A stretch of 64,000 bases of DNA from Hydrogenophilales bacterium (GCA_016719465.1 JADJYY010000007.1:62001-126000), one strand, 5' to 3'. Shown: positions 26,025-35,237, numbered from the stretch's first letter. The notes: generated from the letters alone by a model not told the origin. Made by a program: numbers and translations.

Positions 26025-27320
26025 TTAGCCCATGGGAAGCGTGATTTCCACCCGCAGCCCGCCTTCCGGCGCGTCGCCCAGCCGGACCTCGCCGCCATGC
26101 ATGGCCGCCACCTGCTTGACGATGGCCAGGCCCAGGCCGCTGCCGGGAATGTCGGCGCCGGCCAGGCGCTGGAAACGCTCGAACACCCGGTCCCGCTCGC
26201 AAGCCGGAATGCCGGGCCCGGTGTCGCAAACCGTCAGCACGGCTTTTCCCGGGGACGCGCGCAGTTCCACGTCGACGCGTCCACCCGCCGGGGTATAGCG
26301 CAAGGCGTTGTCGAGCAGGTTGCCCAGCATCATGCGCAGGCTTTCGGCCTGGCCCACCAGTTTCAGGGGGTCGCACGCGCCCACGCCCAGGTCGATGCCG
26401 CGGACATCGGCCTGGGCGGAGAAGTCCGCGACCGCTCGCTTGACGAGGACATCCATCGCCACCGGCGTGAAGGTGACCTGGCGCGCTTCCGGCTCCAGGC
26501 GCGCCATGCCGAGCAACTGGTCCACCAGGTGGGCGGCCCGGTCCACGCCCTCGCCAAGCTGGGCCAGGGCGGTGTCGCGCTCCGCCCCGGTTTCGGCCCG
26601 ACGCGCGATCTGGGCCTGCAACTTGACGGCGGTGAGCGGCGTGCGCAATTCGTGGGCCGCGTCGGCGATGAAGCGGCGCTGGTTCGCCATGGCCTGATCG
26701 AGACGCGCCAGCAGGTCGCTCAGGGCGTTCACCAGGGGGGCCACCTCATCGGGCATGCCCCGGCTGTCCAGGGCGTGCAGGCGCAGCACGCCGCGTTGCA
26801 CGATTTCACCCCGGATTTGCTCAAGGGGCGCGAGCGCCCGCGCGACGGCGGCACGGATGAAGAAGCCCAGCACCACCACCAGGACCCCGAGGGGGATCAG
26901 CAGCCAGGGGGCGATTTGCCCGAACTTGCGCGCCCGGCTGGCCGAGGTGGTGGCGACCTGGATGGTCAGCCCGCCTTCCTTCAGGGAATAGACGCGCCAT
27001 TCGGTGTTTTCCCATTCGATGATGTGCAGGCCCTGGGCCTGGGGCGGCGGACCGATATCCTCGATGGAAGAAAACAACAGGCTGCCGTCCGCGGCCCATA
27101 TCTGGCTCACGAACTGGCCCCGGTCGTTGCGGACCTCGTCGTCGTTGTCGTATTCGACGCCATGACGCACCACGGAGTAGGCGATCTGCTCCAGGCCGTA
27201 ATCGCGGATGCGATTGAAGGCATCCCAGGCCAGCATGTAGGTGATCACGCTGACCAGGAGCCCGGTCAGCAACAGGGCGCTGATTTGCCAGAGGAGCAGG
27301 CGCCCGCGAATGGAGTTCAT
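26025..27320 (-). CDS. Sensor histidine kinase, QseC/TctE-like
   Basis: This 431-residue kinase has an N-terminal TM helix (LLLWQISALLLTGLLVSVITYML), a ~130-residue periplasmic part, and a second TM near 170-190. The H-box FIADAAHELRTPLTAVKLQAQ lies near residue 228, with N-box MMLGNLLDNALRYTPAGG, DTGPGIPACE and GSGLGLAIVKQVAAMHGG. The layout is that of QseC/TctE kinases. The ATG overlaps the stop of the response-regulator gene upstream by four bases, marking them as a pair. The ligand is unknown; TctE relatives sense tricarboxylates and QseC relatives other signals. Confidence 0.88.
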   Translation of the reverse strand: MNSIRGRLLLWQISALLLTGLLVSVITYMLAWDAFNRIRDYGLEQIAYSVVRHGVEYDNDDEVRNDRGQFVSQIWAADGSLLFSSIEDIGPPPQAQGLHIIEWENTEWRVYSLKEGGLTIQVATTSASRARKFGQIAPWLLIPLGVLVVVLGFFIRAAVARALAPLEQIRGEIVQRGVLRLHALDSRGMPDEVAPLVNALSDLLARLDQAMANQRRFIADAAHELRTPLTAVKLQAQIARRAETGAERDTALAQLGEGVDRAAHLVDQLLGMARLEPEARQVTFTPVAMDVLVKRAVADFSAQADVRGIDLGVGACDPLKLVGQAESLRMMLGNLLDNALRYTPAGGRVDVELRASPGKAVLTVCDTGPGIPACERDRVFERFQRLAGADIPGSGLGLAIVKQVAAMHGGEVRLGDAPEGGLRVEITLPMG

Positions 27321-28015
27321 CGGGTTTCGGGTTTCGCCGGAGTCGGCGGCGCGGAAGCGGGGTCCACCAGTTTGTAGCCGACGCCGCGCACGTTGCGCAC
27401 CCAGTCGCTGCCCAGTTTGCGGCGCAGGTTGTGGAGATGCACCTCGATCGCGTTGCTGGCGACCTCCTCATCCCAGCCGTAGAGGCGCGCTTCCAGTTGC
27501 TCGCGGGAAAGGACCGCGCCCGGCTTCTCGATCAGCGCCGCCAACAGGGAGAACTCCCGATGCGACAGGGACAGTGGCAGGCCATCCCGCGTGACCTCGC
27601 GGGTGAGGGGATTCACGCGCAGGCCGCCCAGGCGCATTTCAGGCTGGACGCGGCCCAGTTTCCGGCGCTGGAGGGCATGCACCCGGGCGATCAATTCGTC
27701 CAGATCGAAGGGTTTGACCAGATAATCGTCGGCCCCCAGATTGAGGCCGGCGATGCGATCGGCCACGGTGTCGCGGGCGGTAATCACCAGCACCGGGATG
27801 TCGCGATCGCCACGGCGCAGTTCCTTCAACAGGGTGACGCCGTCCAGCACGGGAAGGCCGAGATCCAGCAGCAATATCCCGTAGTCGCCGTCATCGAGGG
27901 CGGCGCGGGCGGCGCCGCCGTCCCGCACCCAGTCCACGGCGAATCCGGCCAGCTTGAGGCCGCTCGTCACACTCGCGCCGATCATGGGGTCGTCCTCAGC
28001 CAACAGCAGCTTCAT
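27317..28015 (-). CDS. OmpR-family response regulator (QseB/TctD-like)
   Basis: This 232-residue regulator has a receiver domain starting MKLLLAEDDPMIGASVTSG, with the phospho-Asp in ILLLDLGLPVLDG and Lys in DDYLVKPFDLDELI. The winged-helix domain runs from ~125 (LSHREFSLLAALIEKPGAVL, SNAIEVHLHNLRRKLGSDW). It is co-encoded with the QseC/TctE-like kinase just downstream. The start at 28015 is the first ATG in frame. Confidence 0.9.
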   Translation of the reverse strand: MKLLLAEDDPMIGASVTSGLKLAGFAVDWVRDGGAARAALDDGDYGILLLDLGLPVLDGVTLLKELRRGDRDIPVLVITARDTVADRIAGLNLGADDYLVKPFDLDELIARVHALQRRKLGRVQPEMRLGGLRVNPLTREVTRDGLPLSLSHREFSLLAALIEKPGAVLSREQLEARLYGWDEEVASNAIEVHLHNLRRKLGSDWVRNVRGVGYKLVDPASAPPTPAKPETR

Positions 28016-28065
28016 GGGTGAATTATCAATGGATGTTCGCTACGGGGGCATGGGTTCCACCCAGA

Positions 28066-28093
28066 AAAAAAGCGGGGCGAACCCCGCTTTTTC
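28066..28093 (-). terminator. Rho-independent terminator after the Lys/Ala-rich gene
   Basis: An 11-bp stem AAAAAGCGGGG/CCCCGCTTTTT encloses a CGAA loop (UUCG on the minus strand). Read on the minus strand it ends in a T run, about 20 bases past the stop of the 28113-28364 gene. It may work in both directions. Confidence 0.85.
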
Positions 28094-28112
28094 GATTGGC
28101 GTGAATTGCCGA

Positions 28113-28364
28113 TTACTTCTTGGCGGGCTCGGCGGGCTTGGCGGCTTCGGCGGGTTTTGCGGCCTCGGCGGGCTTGGCTTCCGCCTTCTTGGCCTTCTTG
28201 GCCTTCTTGGCGGGCTTGGCTTCTTCTTTCTTCATGTCAGCAGCGGGGGCGGCAGCGGCGGCGGGAGCGGCCTTGTCGGCGGGCTTGGCGGCGTCGGTGG
28301 CCTGGGCGGAACCGAAGGCGAACACGGAAGCGGCGGCGAGCAGAGCGATCAGAGTCTTGTTCAT
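28113..28364 (-). CDS. Small exported Lys/Ala/Pro-rich protein
   Basis: This 83-residue protein has a signal peptide (MNKTLIALLAAASVFAFGSA, cleavage near AQA) and a mature part of low complexity: an AAPAAAAAPAAD tract, then KKAKKAKKAEAKP and repeats of AEAAKP. It is strongly basic, so it may bind acidic surface polymers, DNA or polyphosphate, but no activity can be read. It has its own terminator and lies upstream of the two-component genes on the same strand. The ATG at 28364 is preferred over 28376. Confidence 0.65.
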   Translation of the reverse strand: MNKTLIALLAAASVFAFGSAQATDAAKPADKAAPAAAAAPAADMKKEEAKPAKKAKKAKKAEAKPAEAAKPAEAAKPAEPAKK

Positions 28365-28473
28365 GGGTATCTCCAATTCAATGTGAGTGAAGCCATACGA
28401 AACCGTCTGGCAGGCGGCATTCTACGAATGGCGACTTAAAGAAGACTTAAGCATCCGGGTTATTGGTCGGGCG

Positions 28474-28530
28474 CGATAAAAACAAACCCCCGGACGAACC
28501 GGGGGTCTGAGTGCCCGCCGCTTGCGGCGG
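28474..28530 (-). terminator. Terminator and second hairpin after the ActP-like gene
   Basis: On the minus strand, a CCGCCG/CGGCGG hairpin (28515-28530) is followed by a stem ACCCCCGG/CCGGGGGT (28486-28506) and a T-rich tail (28474-28485). It begins about 25 bases after the symporter stop codon and is a credible intrinsic terminator. A similar two-part module lies at 31089-31150. Confidence 0.75.
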
Positions 28531-28555
28531 CGGACGGGGGGAGGCCGGTGGAGGC

Positions 28556-30593
28556 TCAGTGGGCGGTGGCGCCTTCCGCGTGGATGCCGGTGTTCTGGCG
28601 CACGTAGAGTTCGTCCCACATTTCCTCGGAGCGCTTGTCGCGGAACAGCAGGGAACCCAGGATCACCACCAGGAAGCCCAGGGGGATGGAGATCAGGCCC
28701 GGGTTCTTGAGCAGGAAGTAGGGCTTTTCCAGGCCCATCATGCTGGTGGTCTGGCCCTCGAACTTCTTCAGGTCGCCCTCGGCCTTGGCCTTGGCCTTCT
28801 CGGTGGCGGCGATGTCCTTCTTGACCGCCGCGATGTCCTTCTCGTCGCTCAGGGTCGCTAGCTTGGCGTTCAGCGTGGCCAGTTTCTCGGCCGCGCCGGG
28901 CTTGGCCGGCTTCTCGGTGGCGGCGGCCTTGGCCGGCGCGGAAGCGACGCAGCCTTCCATGGCGAACAGCTCGCACATGAAGCTGGAGGCCGCCTGGGCG
29001 GGCACGGCTTCCTTGGCGGGCTGGGCGGGTTCACCGTTCAGCACCTTGTCGGCTTCCTTGAGCACGGCCTTGGGGTAGGTCATGTTGGGAGAGATCATCA
29101 CCAGGGCGATGGCGGTGACCGCGCCCACCACCATGCCGGCGACGATGCCGTAGGTGTTGGCGCGCTTCCAGTACAGGGTCAGGAACACGGCGGGCAGGTT
29201 GGAGGAAGCGGCCACGGCGAAGGCCAGCGCCACCAGGTGGGCGACGTTCTGGCCCTCGGCGGCGATGCCGACGTAGATGGCCATGATGCCGACGATGACC
29301 GAGGACACGCGGGCCGCGATCACCTGCTCCTGGGGGGAAGCATGGTCACCCTTGATGACGCCGACGTAGATGTCGTGGGCCATGGCGGAAGCCGCCGCCA
29401 GCACCAGGCCGGCCACCACCGCGACGATGGTGGCGAAGGCCACGGCCGCGACGAAGGCCAGGAACAGGTTGCCCAGCACGGAATCGGCGCCGCCACCGGC
29501 GAACTGCGCCAGCATCGGGGCCGCCATGTTGCCGCCCTTGTCCAGCGCGCTGATGGGACCGGCGCCGACGTTGATGGCCGCACCCATGCCCAGGAACAGG
29601 GTCAGGACGTAGAAACCGCCGATGATGCCCATGGCCCACAGCACGGATTGACGAGCGGCCTGGGCCGTCGGCACGGTGAAGAAGCGCATCAGGATGTGAG
29701 GCATGCCGGCCGTGCCCAGCACCAGGGCCATGCCCAGGGAGATCTGGTCGATGGGGTTCTTCAGGAACAGGCCCGGCTCCAGGAAGCGCTGGCCGAGTTC
29801 CTCCGGCGTCATGGAGGTGGCGGCATCACCCACCAGCTTGGCGACCTGGGCTTGCACCTTGGGATCGCTGATCACGGCGTTGAGGAAGCCGGGCAGGCTG
29901 AAGCCGTACTGGCCCCAGGTGATGATCACCAGCAGGATGGAAGCGGTCACCAGCAAGCACGGCCTTGATGATCTGCACCCAGGTGGTGGCCTTCATGCCG
30001 CCGAACACCACGTAGGCCAGCATCAGGATGCCGACGCCGATCACGGAGACGTGGTAGTCGATGCCGATCAGGGTCTTGATCAGCACGCCGCCGCCGACCA
30101 TCTGGGCGGTCAGGTAGAAGGTGGACACGGTGATGGTGGACAGGGCGGCCACGGTCTTGGAGGCCTTCGGGTTGTTGCGGAAGGCCAGGATGTCGCCCAG
30201 GGTGTACTTGCCGATGTTGCGGCAGGGCTCGGCGATCACCAGCAGCACGGTGATGTAGGCCACCAGCCAGCCCACCGAGTACATGAAGCCGTCATAGCCG
30301 TACAGGGAGATGAGGCCGGCGATGCCGAGGAAGGACGCGGCGGACAAATAGTCGCCGGCGATGGCCCAGCCGTTCTGGATGCCGGTCACGGAACGGCCGG
30401 CGGCGTAGAACTCCGAGGTGGAGTGGGTCTGCCGGGCGGCCCAGTACGTCACGTACATGGTCACGGCGATGATGGCGCCGAACACGGCGAAGGTCATCCA
30501 CTTGAATTCGTCGGCCACCGCGCCCGCGCCGGCGAAGGCCAGGGAACTGCCGAGGGCGAGCGCAGCGGCGCCGCCAATCAGTTTCAGGTTCAT
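28556..30593 (-). CDS. ActP-like cation/acetate symporter (frame broken near 29955)
   Basis: Two frames together encode a ~678-residue SSS-family transporter. The N-terminal frame, from the ATG at 30593, has a signal-like start, YYAAGR-type motif (FYAAGRSVTGIQNGWAIAGD) and ends ...WVQIIKAVL. The C-terminal frame resumes LVTASILLVIITWGQYGF and continues through GMPHILMRFFTVPTAQAARQS and ATIVAVVAGLVLAAASAMAHD. One extra base near 29953-29957 explains the break, so a sequence error is likely. Near the C-terminus (residues ~505-610) sits an unusual Lys/Ala/Glu-rich helical insert before a last TM helix. It is co-encoded with a DUF485 protein, as in actP operons, which points to acetate uptake. 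Confidence 0.83.
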
Positions 30594-30603
30594 GGTGTTG
30601 TCC

Positions 30604-30921
30604 TTATTTGATGTTGTGGGCGTCGTTGATGATTTCCGCCGCCATCGCATCGAACTGCTTGTTGGCGCGCACGGCGTAAACGCCGGCGATGGTCCAGGCG
30701 ACGATGAACTCGGACAGGGCGAAGATGATGCCGACGTTGACCGGGCCCCAGACCTTGATCTTGTAGAGATCCTGGTAATAGGCCGCGCCGATGGGCAACA
30801 GGAAGTAATAGACCACCGAGATGATCATCAGGGACCACAGGAAGGTGAGTTTCTTCTTGTGCAGCGCCTGGAAGCGCGGGTCGGCATCGATGGCCGCCCA
30901 GTTCATTTCTGTCTTGGACAT
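30604..30921 (-). CDS. DUF485 membrane protein (ActP partner)
   Basis: This 105-residue protein starts MSKTEMNWAAIDADPRFQAL. The DUF485 signature LHKKKLTFLWSLMIISVVYYFLLP forms the first helix and VGIIFALSEFIVAWTIAGVY the second. YjcH/DUF485 proteins are encoded immediately upstream of acetate permeases, as here with a 10-base gap. It is presumed to be an accessory subunit. The ATG at 30921 is preferred over the upstream start at 30948. Confidence 0.88.
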   Translation of the reverse strand: MSKTEMNWAAIDADPRFQALHKKKLTFLWSLMIISVVYYFLLPIGAAYYQDLYKIKVWGPVNVGIIFALSEFIVAWTIAGVYAVRANKQFDAMAAEIINDAHNIK

Positions 30922-31088
30922 GGTGTGACTCCAAAGGGCAAGGGACAACGTCCGTCATGAGGCATGGACGGCGGGACATGCTACGGGTGGGCACTTACAT
31001 CGCCCTTACAAAGCGGAGATGGAGGTGTGAAATATGGAGGTATGAAATTCCTCCGCCCGGCGAGGGCGCGTATCCGGCGGCTGAAATG

Positions 31089-31150
31089 AAAACCCCCCGG
31101 ACAAGCCGGGGGGTAGTGCCCGTCGCCGAGGCAACGAGCGGGGGAGGATC
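31089..31150 (-). terminator. Terminator-like hairpin upstream of the DUF485/ActP operon
   Basis: On the minus strand, a weak hairpin (31115-31150) is followed by a 9-bp stem ACCCCCCGG/CCGGGGGGT at 31092-31114 and TTTT. It is about 170 bases upstream of the DUF485 start codon, on the strand that leads into that gene. It could be a leader attenuator or the end of a short RNA starting near 31190. No product is known. Confidence 0.45.
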
Positions 31151-31215
31151 GTTACAACCGAAGCGCGGTTGGGTTGGGGTATCCTAGTTGCCACGCCTTA
31201 CGCCATCCTTACGCC

Positions 31216-31879
31216 GTGCGAGTACTCATCGTCGAGGACGATCCCATCCTGCAGGACAGCCTGACCCGCGCCATGCGGGCCGCCGGCTATGCCACCGACG
31301 CCGCCACCGATGGCGAGATGGCCCTGGGCCTGTTGCGCGGCGGCGGCTTCGACCTGGTCATCCTGGACCTGGGCCTGCCCCGGCTGGACGGCCTGCAGGT
31401 GCTGCGCCAGCACCGGAGCGGCGGCGGCATCACGCCGGTGCTCATCCTCACCGCCCGCGACGGCGTGGAGGACCGGGTGAAGGGCCTGGACCTGGGGGCC
31501 GACGACTACCTCACCAAGCCCTTCAACCTGGCCGAACTGGAGGCCCGGGCCCGGGCCCTGCTGCGCCGGGGCCAGGGCGGCAGCCCCCACGTGGTGTGCG
31601 GGTCCCTGGATTACGACACCGTGGGGCGGCGCGCCAGCGTCGGCGATGAAGTCCTGGAGTTGTCCCAGCGGGGAGGTCTCCGTGCTGGAGGCCCTGCTGT
31701 TCCGCCTGGGGAAGGTGGTGAGCAAGGACCAGATGATCGAGACCCTGTGCGGTTACGGCGAGGAAGTCAGCGCCAACGCCATCGAGGTCTATGTGCACAG
31801 GCTGCGCAAGAAGCTGGAACCCGCCGGGGTCACCATCCGCACCCTGCGCGGGCTGGGCTATCTGATGGACAAGATGTGA
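31216..31879 (+). CDS. Orphan OmpR-family response regulator (frame broken near 31672)
   Basis: The ~220-residue product starts at GTG 31216 (MRVLIVEDDPILQDSLTRAM). The receiver has ILDLGLPRLDG and DDYLTKPFNLAELE. The frame closes after VLELSQRG; in the neighbouring frame the winged-helix domain resumes EVSVLEALLFRLGKVVSKDQ, SANAIEVYVHRLRKKLE and ends LMDKM. One extra G in the GGGG at 31670-31673 explains this; read without it the join is SQREVSVLEAL. A QseB/TctD-type regulator is indicated. No kinase gene lies beside it, and it is divergent from the ActP-type operon. Confidence 0.78.
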
Positions 31880-31926
31880 ACAAGAACGGATTTTTGCAAG
31901 CAGGGCCATGTTCTTCCCCCTCCTAA

Positions 31927-31978
31927 ACTCCCCCTCCCAGCCTCCCCCGCCGGCGGGGAGGGATGGGGTGGGGAGTGT
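31927..31978. repeat. C/G-rich dispersed palindromic repeat, copy 1
   Basis: The C-rich half TCCCCCTCCCAGCCTCCCCC is followed by GCCGGCGGGGAGG. It is closely related to the segment at 37290-37328 inside polA, with the same CTCCCCCTCCC-GCCTCCCCCGC block and a central palindrome. It fills most of the 150-base gap before moaE. Confidence 0.65.
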
Positions 31979-32029
31979 GGTGTCGGACCTGTTGAAGACG
32001 GCTTGGCTTTCCAGAGAGGCAATAGAACC

Positions 32030-32482
32030 ATGAAGATCGCCGTGCAAAGCGAGAGCTTCGACCTGCAAACCGAGGTCGCCGCCCTCTACCGCGACAACCC
32101 CAAGGTGGGCGCCGTGGCCAGCTTCCTGGGCCTGGTGCGGGACATCAACGAGGGCCAGGGTGTCTCCGCCATGACCCTGGAGCACTACCCCGGCATGACC
32201 GAGAAATCCCTCGCCGACATCGTCGAGCAGGCCCGCGCCCGCTGGGCGGTGATGGACGCCTGCGTCATCCACCGGGTCGGCGCCATGAAGCCCGGCGATC
32301 CCATCGTCCTGGTGGCCGTGGCCTCCGCCCATCGCGGCGACGCCTTCGCCGCCTGCGAATTCATCATGGATTTCCTCAAGACCCGGGCGCCGTTCTGGAA
32401 GAAGGAGGCCACCCCGGTGGGCGAGAAGTGGGTGGACGCGCGGGAGTCGGACGACCAGGCTGCGGCCCGCTGGAACCCGTGA
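32030..32482 (+). CDS. moaE: Molybdopterin synthase catalytic subunit
   Basis: This 150-residue MoaE makes molybdopterin from precursor Z with sulfur from MoaD thiocarboxylate. Characteristic segments are GAVASFLGLVRDINEG, MTLEHYPGMTEKSL, HRVGAMKPGDPIVLVAVASAHR and the C-terminal active-site block FLKTRAPFWKKE with its conserved Lys residues. The ATG at 32030 is chosen because MKIAVQSESFD starts the domain. No moaD or other cofactor gene is next to it. Confidence 0.95.
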   Translation: MKIAVQSESFDLQTEVAALYRDNPKVGAVASFLGLVRDINEGQGVSAMTLEHYPGMTEKSLADIVEQARARWAVMDACVIHRVGAMKPGDPIVLVAVASAHRGDAFAACEFIMDFLKTRAPFWKKEATPVGEKWVDARESDDQAAARWNP

Positions 32483-32500
32483 ACCCCGCTCAGTCCCTGG

Positions 32501-33985
32501 TCAGGCCTCGGCCTTCTTCGAGGCCGGCGTCGCCCGGGTCTGGGCCCACTGGCGCAATTCCTTGATCTGCTCGCCCATGGTGCGCGACAGGGGCACCATG
32601 CGGGCGGTGTTCCAGATGATGTCGTTCTGGCTGAAGGGGTGGTTTTCCGTGAAGGCCTTGATGCGCGCCGCCTTGACCGCCTGTTCGATCTCGGCGCCGC
32701 TCCATTCCCGGGTGGCGGCGGTCAACAGGTTCAGGTTGAACACATCCGCGTCCAGGCCGAAGGCGGCGATGTGGATGCGGAAGATCATCTTGCGTTCCTC
32801 GTCGCTGGGCAGGTCCAGGAAGAACAACTGGTCGAAGCGGCCCTTGCGGATCACCTCGGCCGGCAGCTTTTCGATGCGGTTGGCGGTGGCCACCACGAAG
32901 ACCGAATCCGGCTTCTCCTGCATCCAGGTCAGGAAGCTGGAGAAGATGTTGGTGTTGCCGCCGGTGGCGCCCACGTCGTAGCCGAAGCTGTTCTCCATCT
33001 CGTCGATCCACAGCACCATGGGGGCGATCTGCTCGGCGACCCGCAGGGCCCGGTCGAAGGCGTACTCGGGGGCGCCGTAGGCCCCGGACAGCACCAGGTT
33101 CATGTCCAGGCGCACCAGGGGCAGGTTCCAGGTGCCGGCGATGACCTTGGCCGCCATGCTCTTGCCGCAGCCGCTGACGCCCATGAACAGCACCCCCTTG
33201 GGCAGGGGCAGGCCCGATTCGATGGCCCGCCGGGAGAACAGGGGCTTGCGGCTGAGCACCCATTCCTTCAGGTTGTCCAGCCCGCCCAGGTGGGCGATGT
33301 CCACGGCGTGGCCGATGTACTTGAGGCAGCCCTCCTTCATGAGCACGGCGGACTTGGCCTCGATGATTTCCGGCAGGGCGTCGTCCAGCCGCAGCCGGCG
33401 ATCCCGCGTCAGGCGGCGCAGCAGGTGTTCGATCTCGTACAGGCTCATGCCCCGCATGGCGGCGCCGCAGGTCGAAATCCATTCCTCGGTCTGGGGCGGG
33501 AGGCGCTGCGTCGCGATGGCGCGGTTGAGGAAATCGAAGATCTCCCGTTCCGTGGGCATGCCCATTTCGGCGGGGAAGACCTGTCCCTTCAGGGCCTCCG
33601 GCAGCACGAGCTGGGGGTGGGACAGGAAGACATGCACATTCCGGTCCTTCAGGGTCTTGTCCAGATCCCGCAGGGCCCGAACCAGGTCCGGGTTGCCGTC
33701 GAAGCGGGCGGGCAGATCCTCCATCAGGAAGAACGCCTCGCGCTGGGCGCCGGCGACGTGGCGGACCGCCGCCAGGGGGTCGGTGATGGCCTCCGCCTCG
33801 CCATCGCCGGCGCGGAAGCCGGCGGTGCTGGTCCAGGTCACCAGCGGACGGTCGTCGCCGTAATGGCTGGCGCTGACTTCAGCCAGCATGCGCTCCAGCC
33901 TTTCCTCTTCCTGGCACAGCACGTAGAACAGGGTGTGGCCGGCGCTCAGGCCCTTGCGGATGCGTTGGATGGGGTCATGGGTCAT
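32501..33985 (-). CDS. Ycf46/SpoVK-like AAA ATPase
   Basis: The protein has 494 residues. An N-terminal non-ATPase domain of ~230 residues (LFYVLCQEEERLERML) is followed by an AAA core with LPKGVLFMGVSGCGKSMAAKV (Walker A, ~275), VLWIDEMENSFGY (Walker B) and VVATANRIEKLPAEVIRKGRFD (sensor and arginine finger). This architecture is that of chloroplast Ycf46 and bacterial relatives, of unknown substrate. It is a single-gene unit facing away from the AT-rich island. Confidence 0.86.
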   Translation of the reverse strand: MTHDPIQRIRKGLSAGHTLFYVLCQEEERLERMLAEVSASHYGDDRPLVTWTSTAGFRAGDGEAEAITDPLAAVRHVAGAQREAFFLMEDLPARFDGNPDLVRALRDLDKTLKDRNVHVFLSHPQLVLPEALKGQVFPAEMGMPTEREIFDFLNRAIATQRLPPQTEEWISTCGAAMRGMSLYEIEHLLRRLTRDRRLRLDDALPEIIEAKSAVLMKEGCLKYIGHAVDIAHLGGLDNLKEWVLSRKPLFSRRAIESGLPLPKGVLFMGVSGCGKSMAAKVIAGTWNLPLVRLDMNLVLSGAYGAPEYAFDRALRVAEQIAPMVLWIDEMENSFGYDVGATGGNTNIFSSFLTWMQEKPDSVFVVATANRIEKLPAEVIRKGRFDQLFFLDLPSDEERKMIFRIHIAAFGLDADVFNLNLLTAATREWSGAEIEQAVKAARIKAFTENHPFSQNDIIWNTARMVPLSRTMGEQIKELRQWAQTRATPASKKAEA

Positions 33986-34523
33986 GGCTGGAGGATGAGC
34001 GAATGCCGTGTTGGCTGGAAGTTGGAAGGACAGGCGTACATGCTACGCCAGGAAAGAGGCGGCCAATGGCATGGCGCGGACAACTGGCGGTGACCGCGCC
34101 ACTCCCCGCCTTTCGCATGCGGCAATGGACCGGGACCCATTGATGACCAGAGGCCTCCCAATGCGCTCCGGTTTCGGTCCTGGTTCCGTATCCGCAGGGG
34201 ATGGAGTGGGCTGGACAGACATAAAAATAATTAATAGATGTCGTTTCGATAACCTCCGCATCCAGCACCGGAAGTGTCACGGGGATGTGGCCCACTTCCC
34301 GATCGACCACACTGGTCGGACACCGACAGCTTCTTAATAATCAATAATTTGGATCCGCAAGTCTGTTTAGCAGGGTGAAGGCGGCAAATTCTTTACCGTT
34401 TGCCCAATTCCATAATCTTCTATTGTGCCCATAAAAAATTAGTCAAATAATCGTCCCAGGCATCCTTACCAGGTTGCCCGATTGTCCAGCAATAAGACAC
34501 GCATTTTTGAGGAGACGACTGAC
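33986..34523. other. Gene-free, partly AT-rich intergenic stretch
   Basis: I see no convincing gene in these 538 bases. From about 34211 the base composition drops well below the surroundings, with tracts such as ATAAAAATAATTAATAG and TTAATAATCAATAATTTGG. This sets the region off as a likely inserted or foreign segment and probably includes the promoter of the rhodanese gene. Short reading frames here (for example 34008-34337) look like chance. Confidence 0.5.
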
Positions 34524-35237
34524 ATGAAGACATTGACCCGGCACGCCCTTTTCGCCCTGACCTTTTCCGCCGTGTATTCCGGTTCCGCCCTGGCGGATGA
34601 GCCACCCTGCCCTTTCTATGAGAACCGTTCTGGTTTGTGCGGCTATTACGCGTCTGAAATCAGCCCGGCCCAGGCTTTCGTGGACACGGTGGTCAAACGC
34701 GGCAAGTGGACCAATCCTTCCAAGCGGCCCGTTATTCTGGATGTGCGCAGCACGCCCGAATACCGCGAGGGGCATCCCGAGCACGCGTTGAACGTGCCCT
34801 ATCCCTATATCTATCAGGAATGCGATGACAAGGGCCGTGCACCGGATGGCGCCTGCATCAAGAGCGTTGCCCAGGTACCCCAAAGCAATGAGGATTTCCT
34901 GCGCTACGTGGAGCGTGCAGTGCCCAACAAAAATACCCCCGTTTACACCCTCTGCCGCACCGGCGTGCGCAGCGTCGGGGCCGCCAACGTGCTGACCGAT
35001 GCCGGCTACACCAATGTGCGTAATATTTGGGAAGGCTTCGTAGGCATCAATCTGACCGCGCCCAAGAAGCAGGCCGATGGCACGATCAAGACGATGAACG
35101 TCGACCTGAACCATGACGGCTTCCTGACCGACGCGGACAAGAATGGCTGGCGCTATCACCAGGCCCTGCCCTACGACACCCGGCTGCTGCCCCATCTGGT
35201 CTACAAGGACGCCCTGGAAACCTACGACTGGGAATAA
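34524..35237 (+). CDS. Secreted rhodanese-domain protein with an EF-hand-like loop
   Basis: This 237-residue protein has a Sec signal peptide (MKTLTRHALFALTFSAVYSG, cleavage near ALA). Its rhodanese domain has a conserved start PVILDVRSTPEYREGHPEHA and the persulfide Cys in the active-site loop LCRTGVRSVGAANVL. After it comes DLNHDGFLTDADKNGW, which fits the Ca2+-binding loop spacing DxNxDG. The N-terminal part has a CPFYENRSGLCGYY pair of cysteines. It would act in the periplasm in sulfur transfer or metabolism. It starts at the ATG at 34524, has its own terminator, and lies in an AT-richer island. Confidence 0.82.
   Translation: MKTLTRHALFALTFSAVYSGSALADEPPCPFYENRSGLCGYYASEISPAQAFVDTVVKRGKWTNPSKRPVILDVRSTPEYREGHPEHALNVPYPYIYQECDDKGRAPDGACIKSVAQVPQSNEDFLRYVERAVPNKNTPVYTLCRTGVRSVGAANVLTDAGYTNVRNIWEGFVGINLTAPKKQADGTIKTMNVDLNHDGFLTDADKNGWRYHQALPYDTRLLPHLVYKDALETYDWE

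Noticed and set aside
28120..28240. Repeated GCC-rich units as a possible CRISPR or tandem array
   Set aside because: They encode the Ala/Lys repeats of a small exported protein; there are no spacers.
34008..34337. A 109-codon frame in the AT-rich gap
   Set aside because: No ribosome binding site, no coherent composition, and the opposite strand is equally open; treated as chance.
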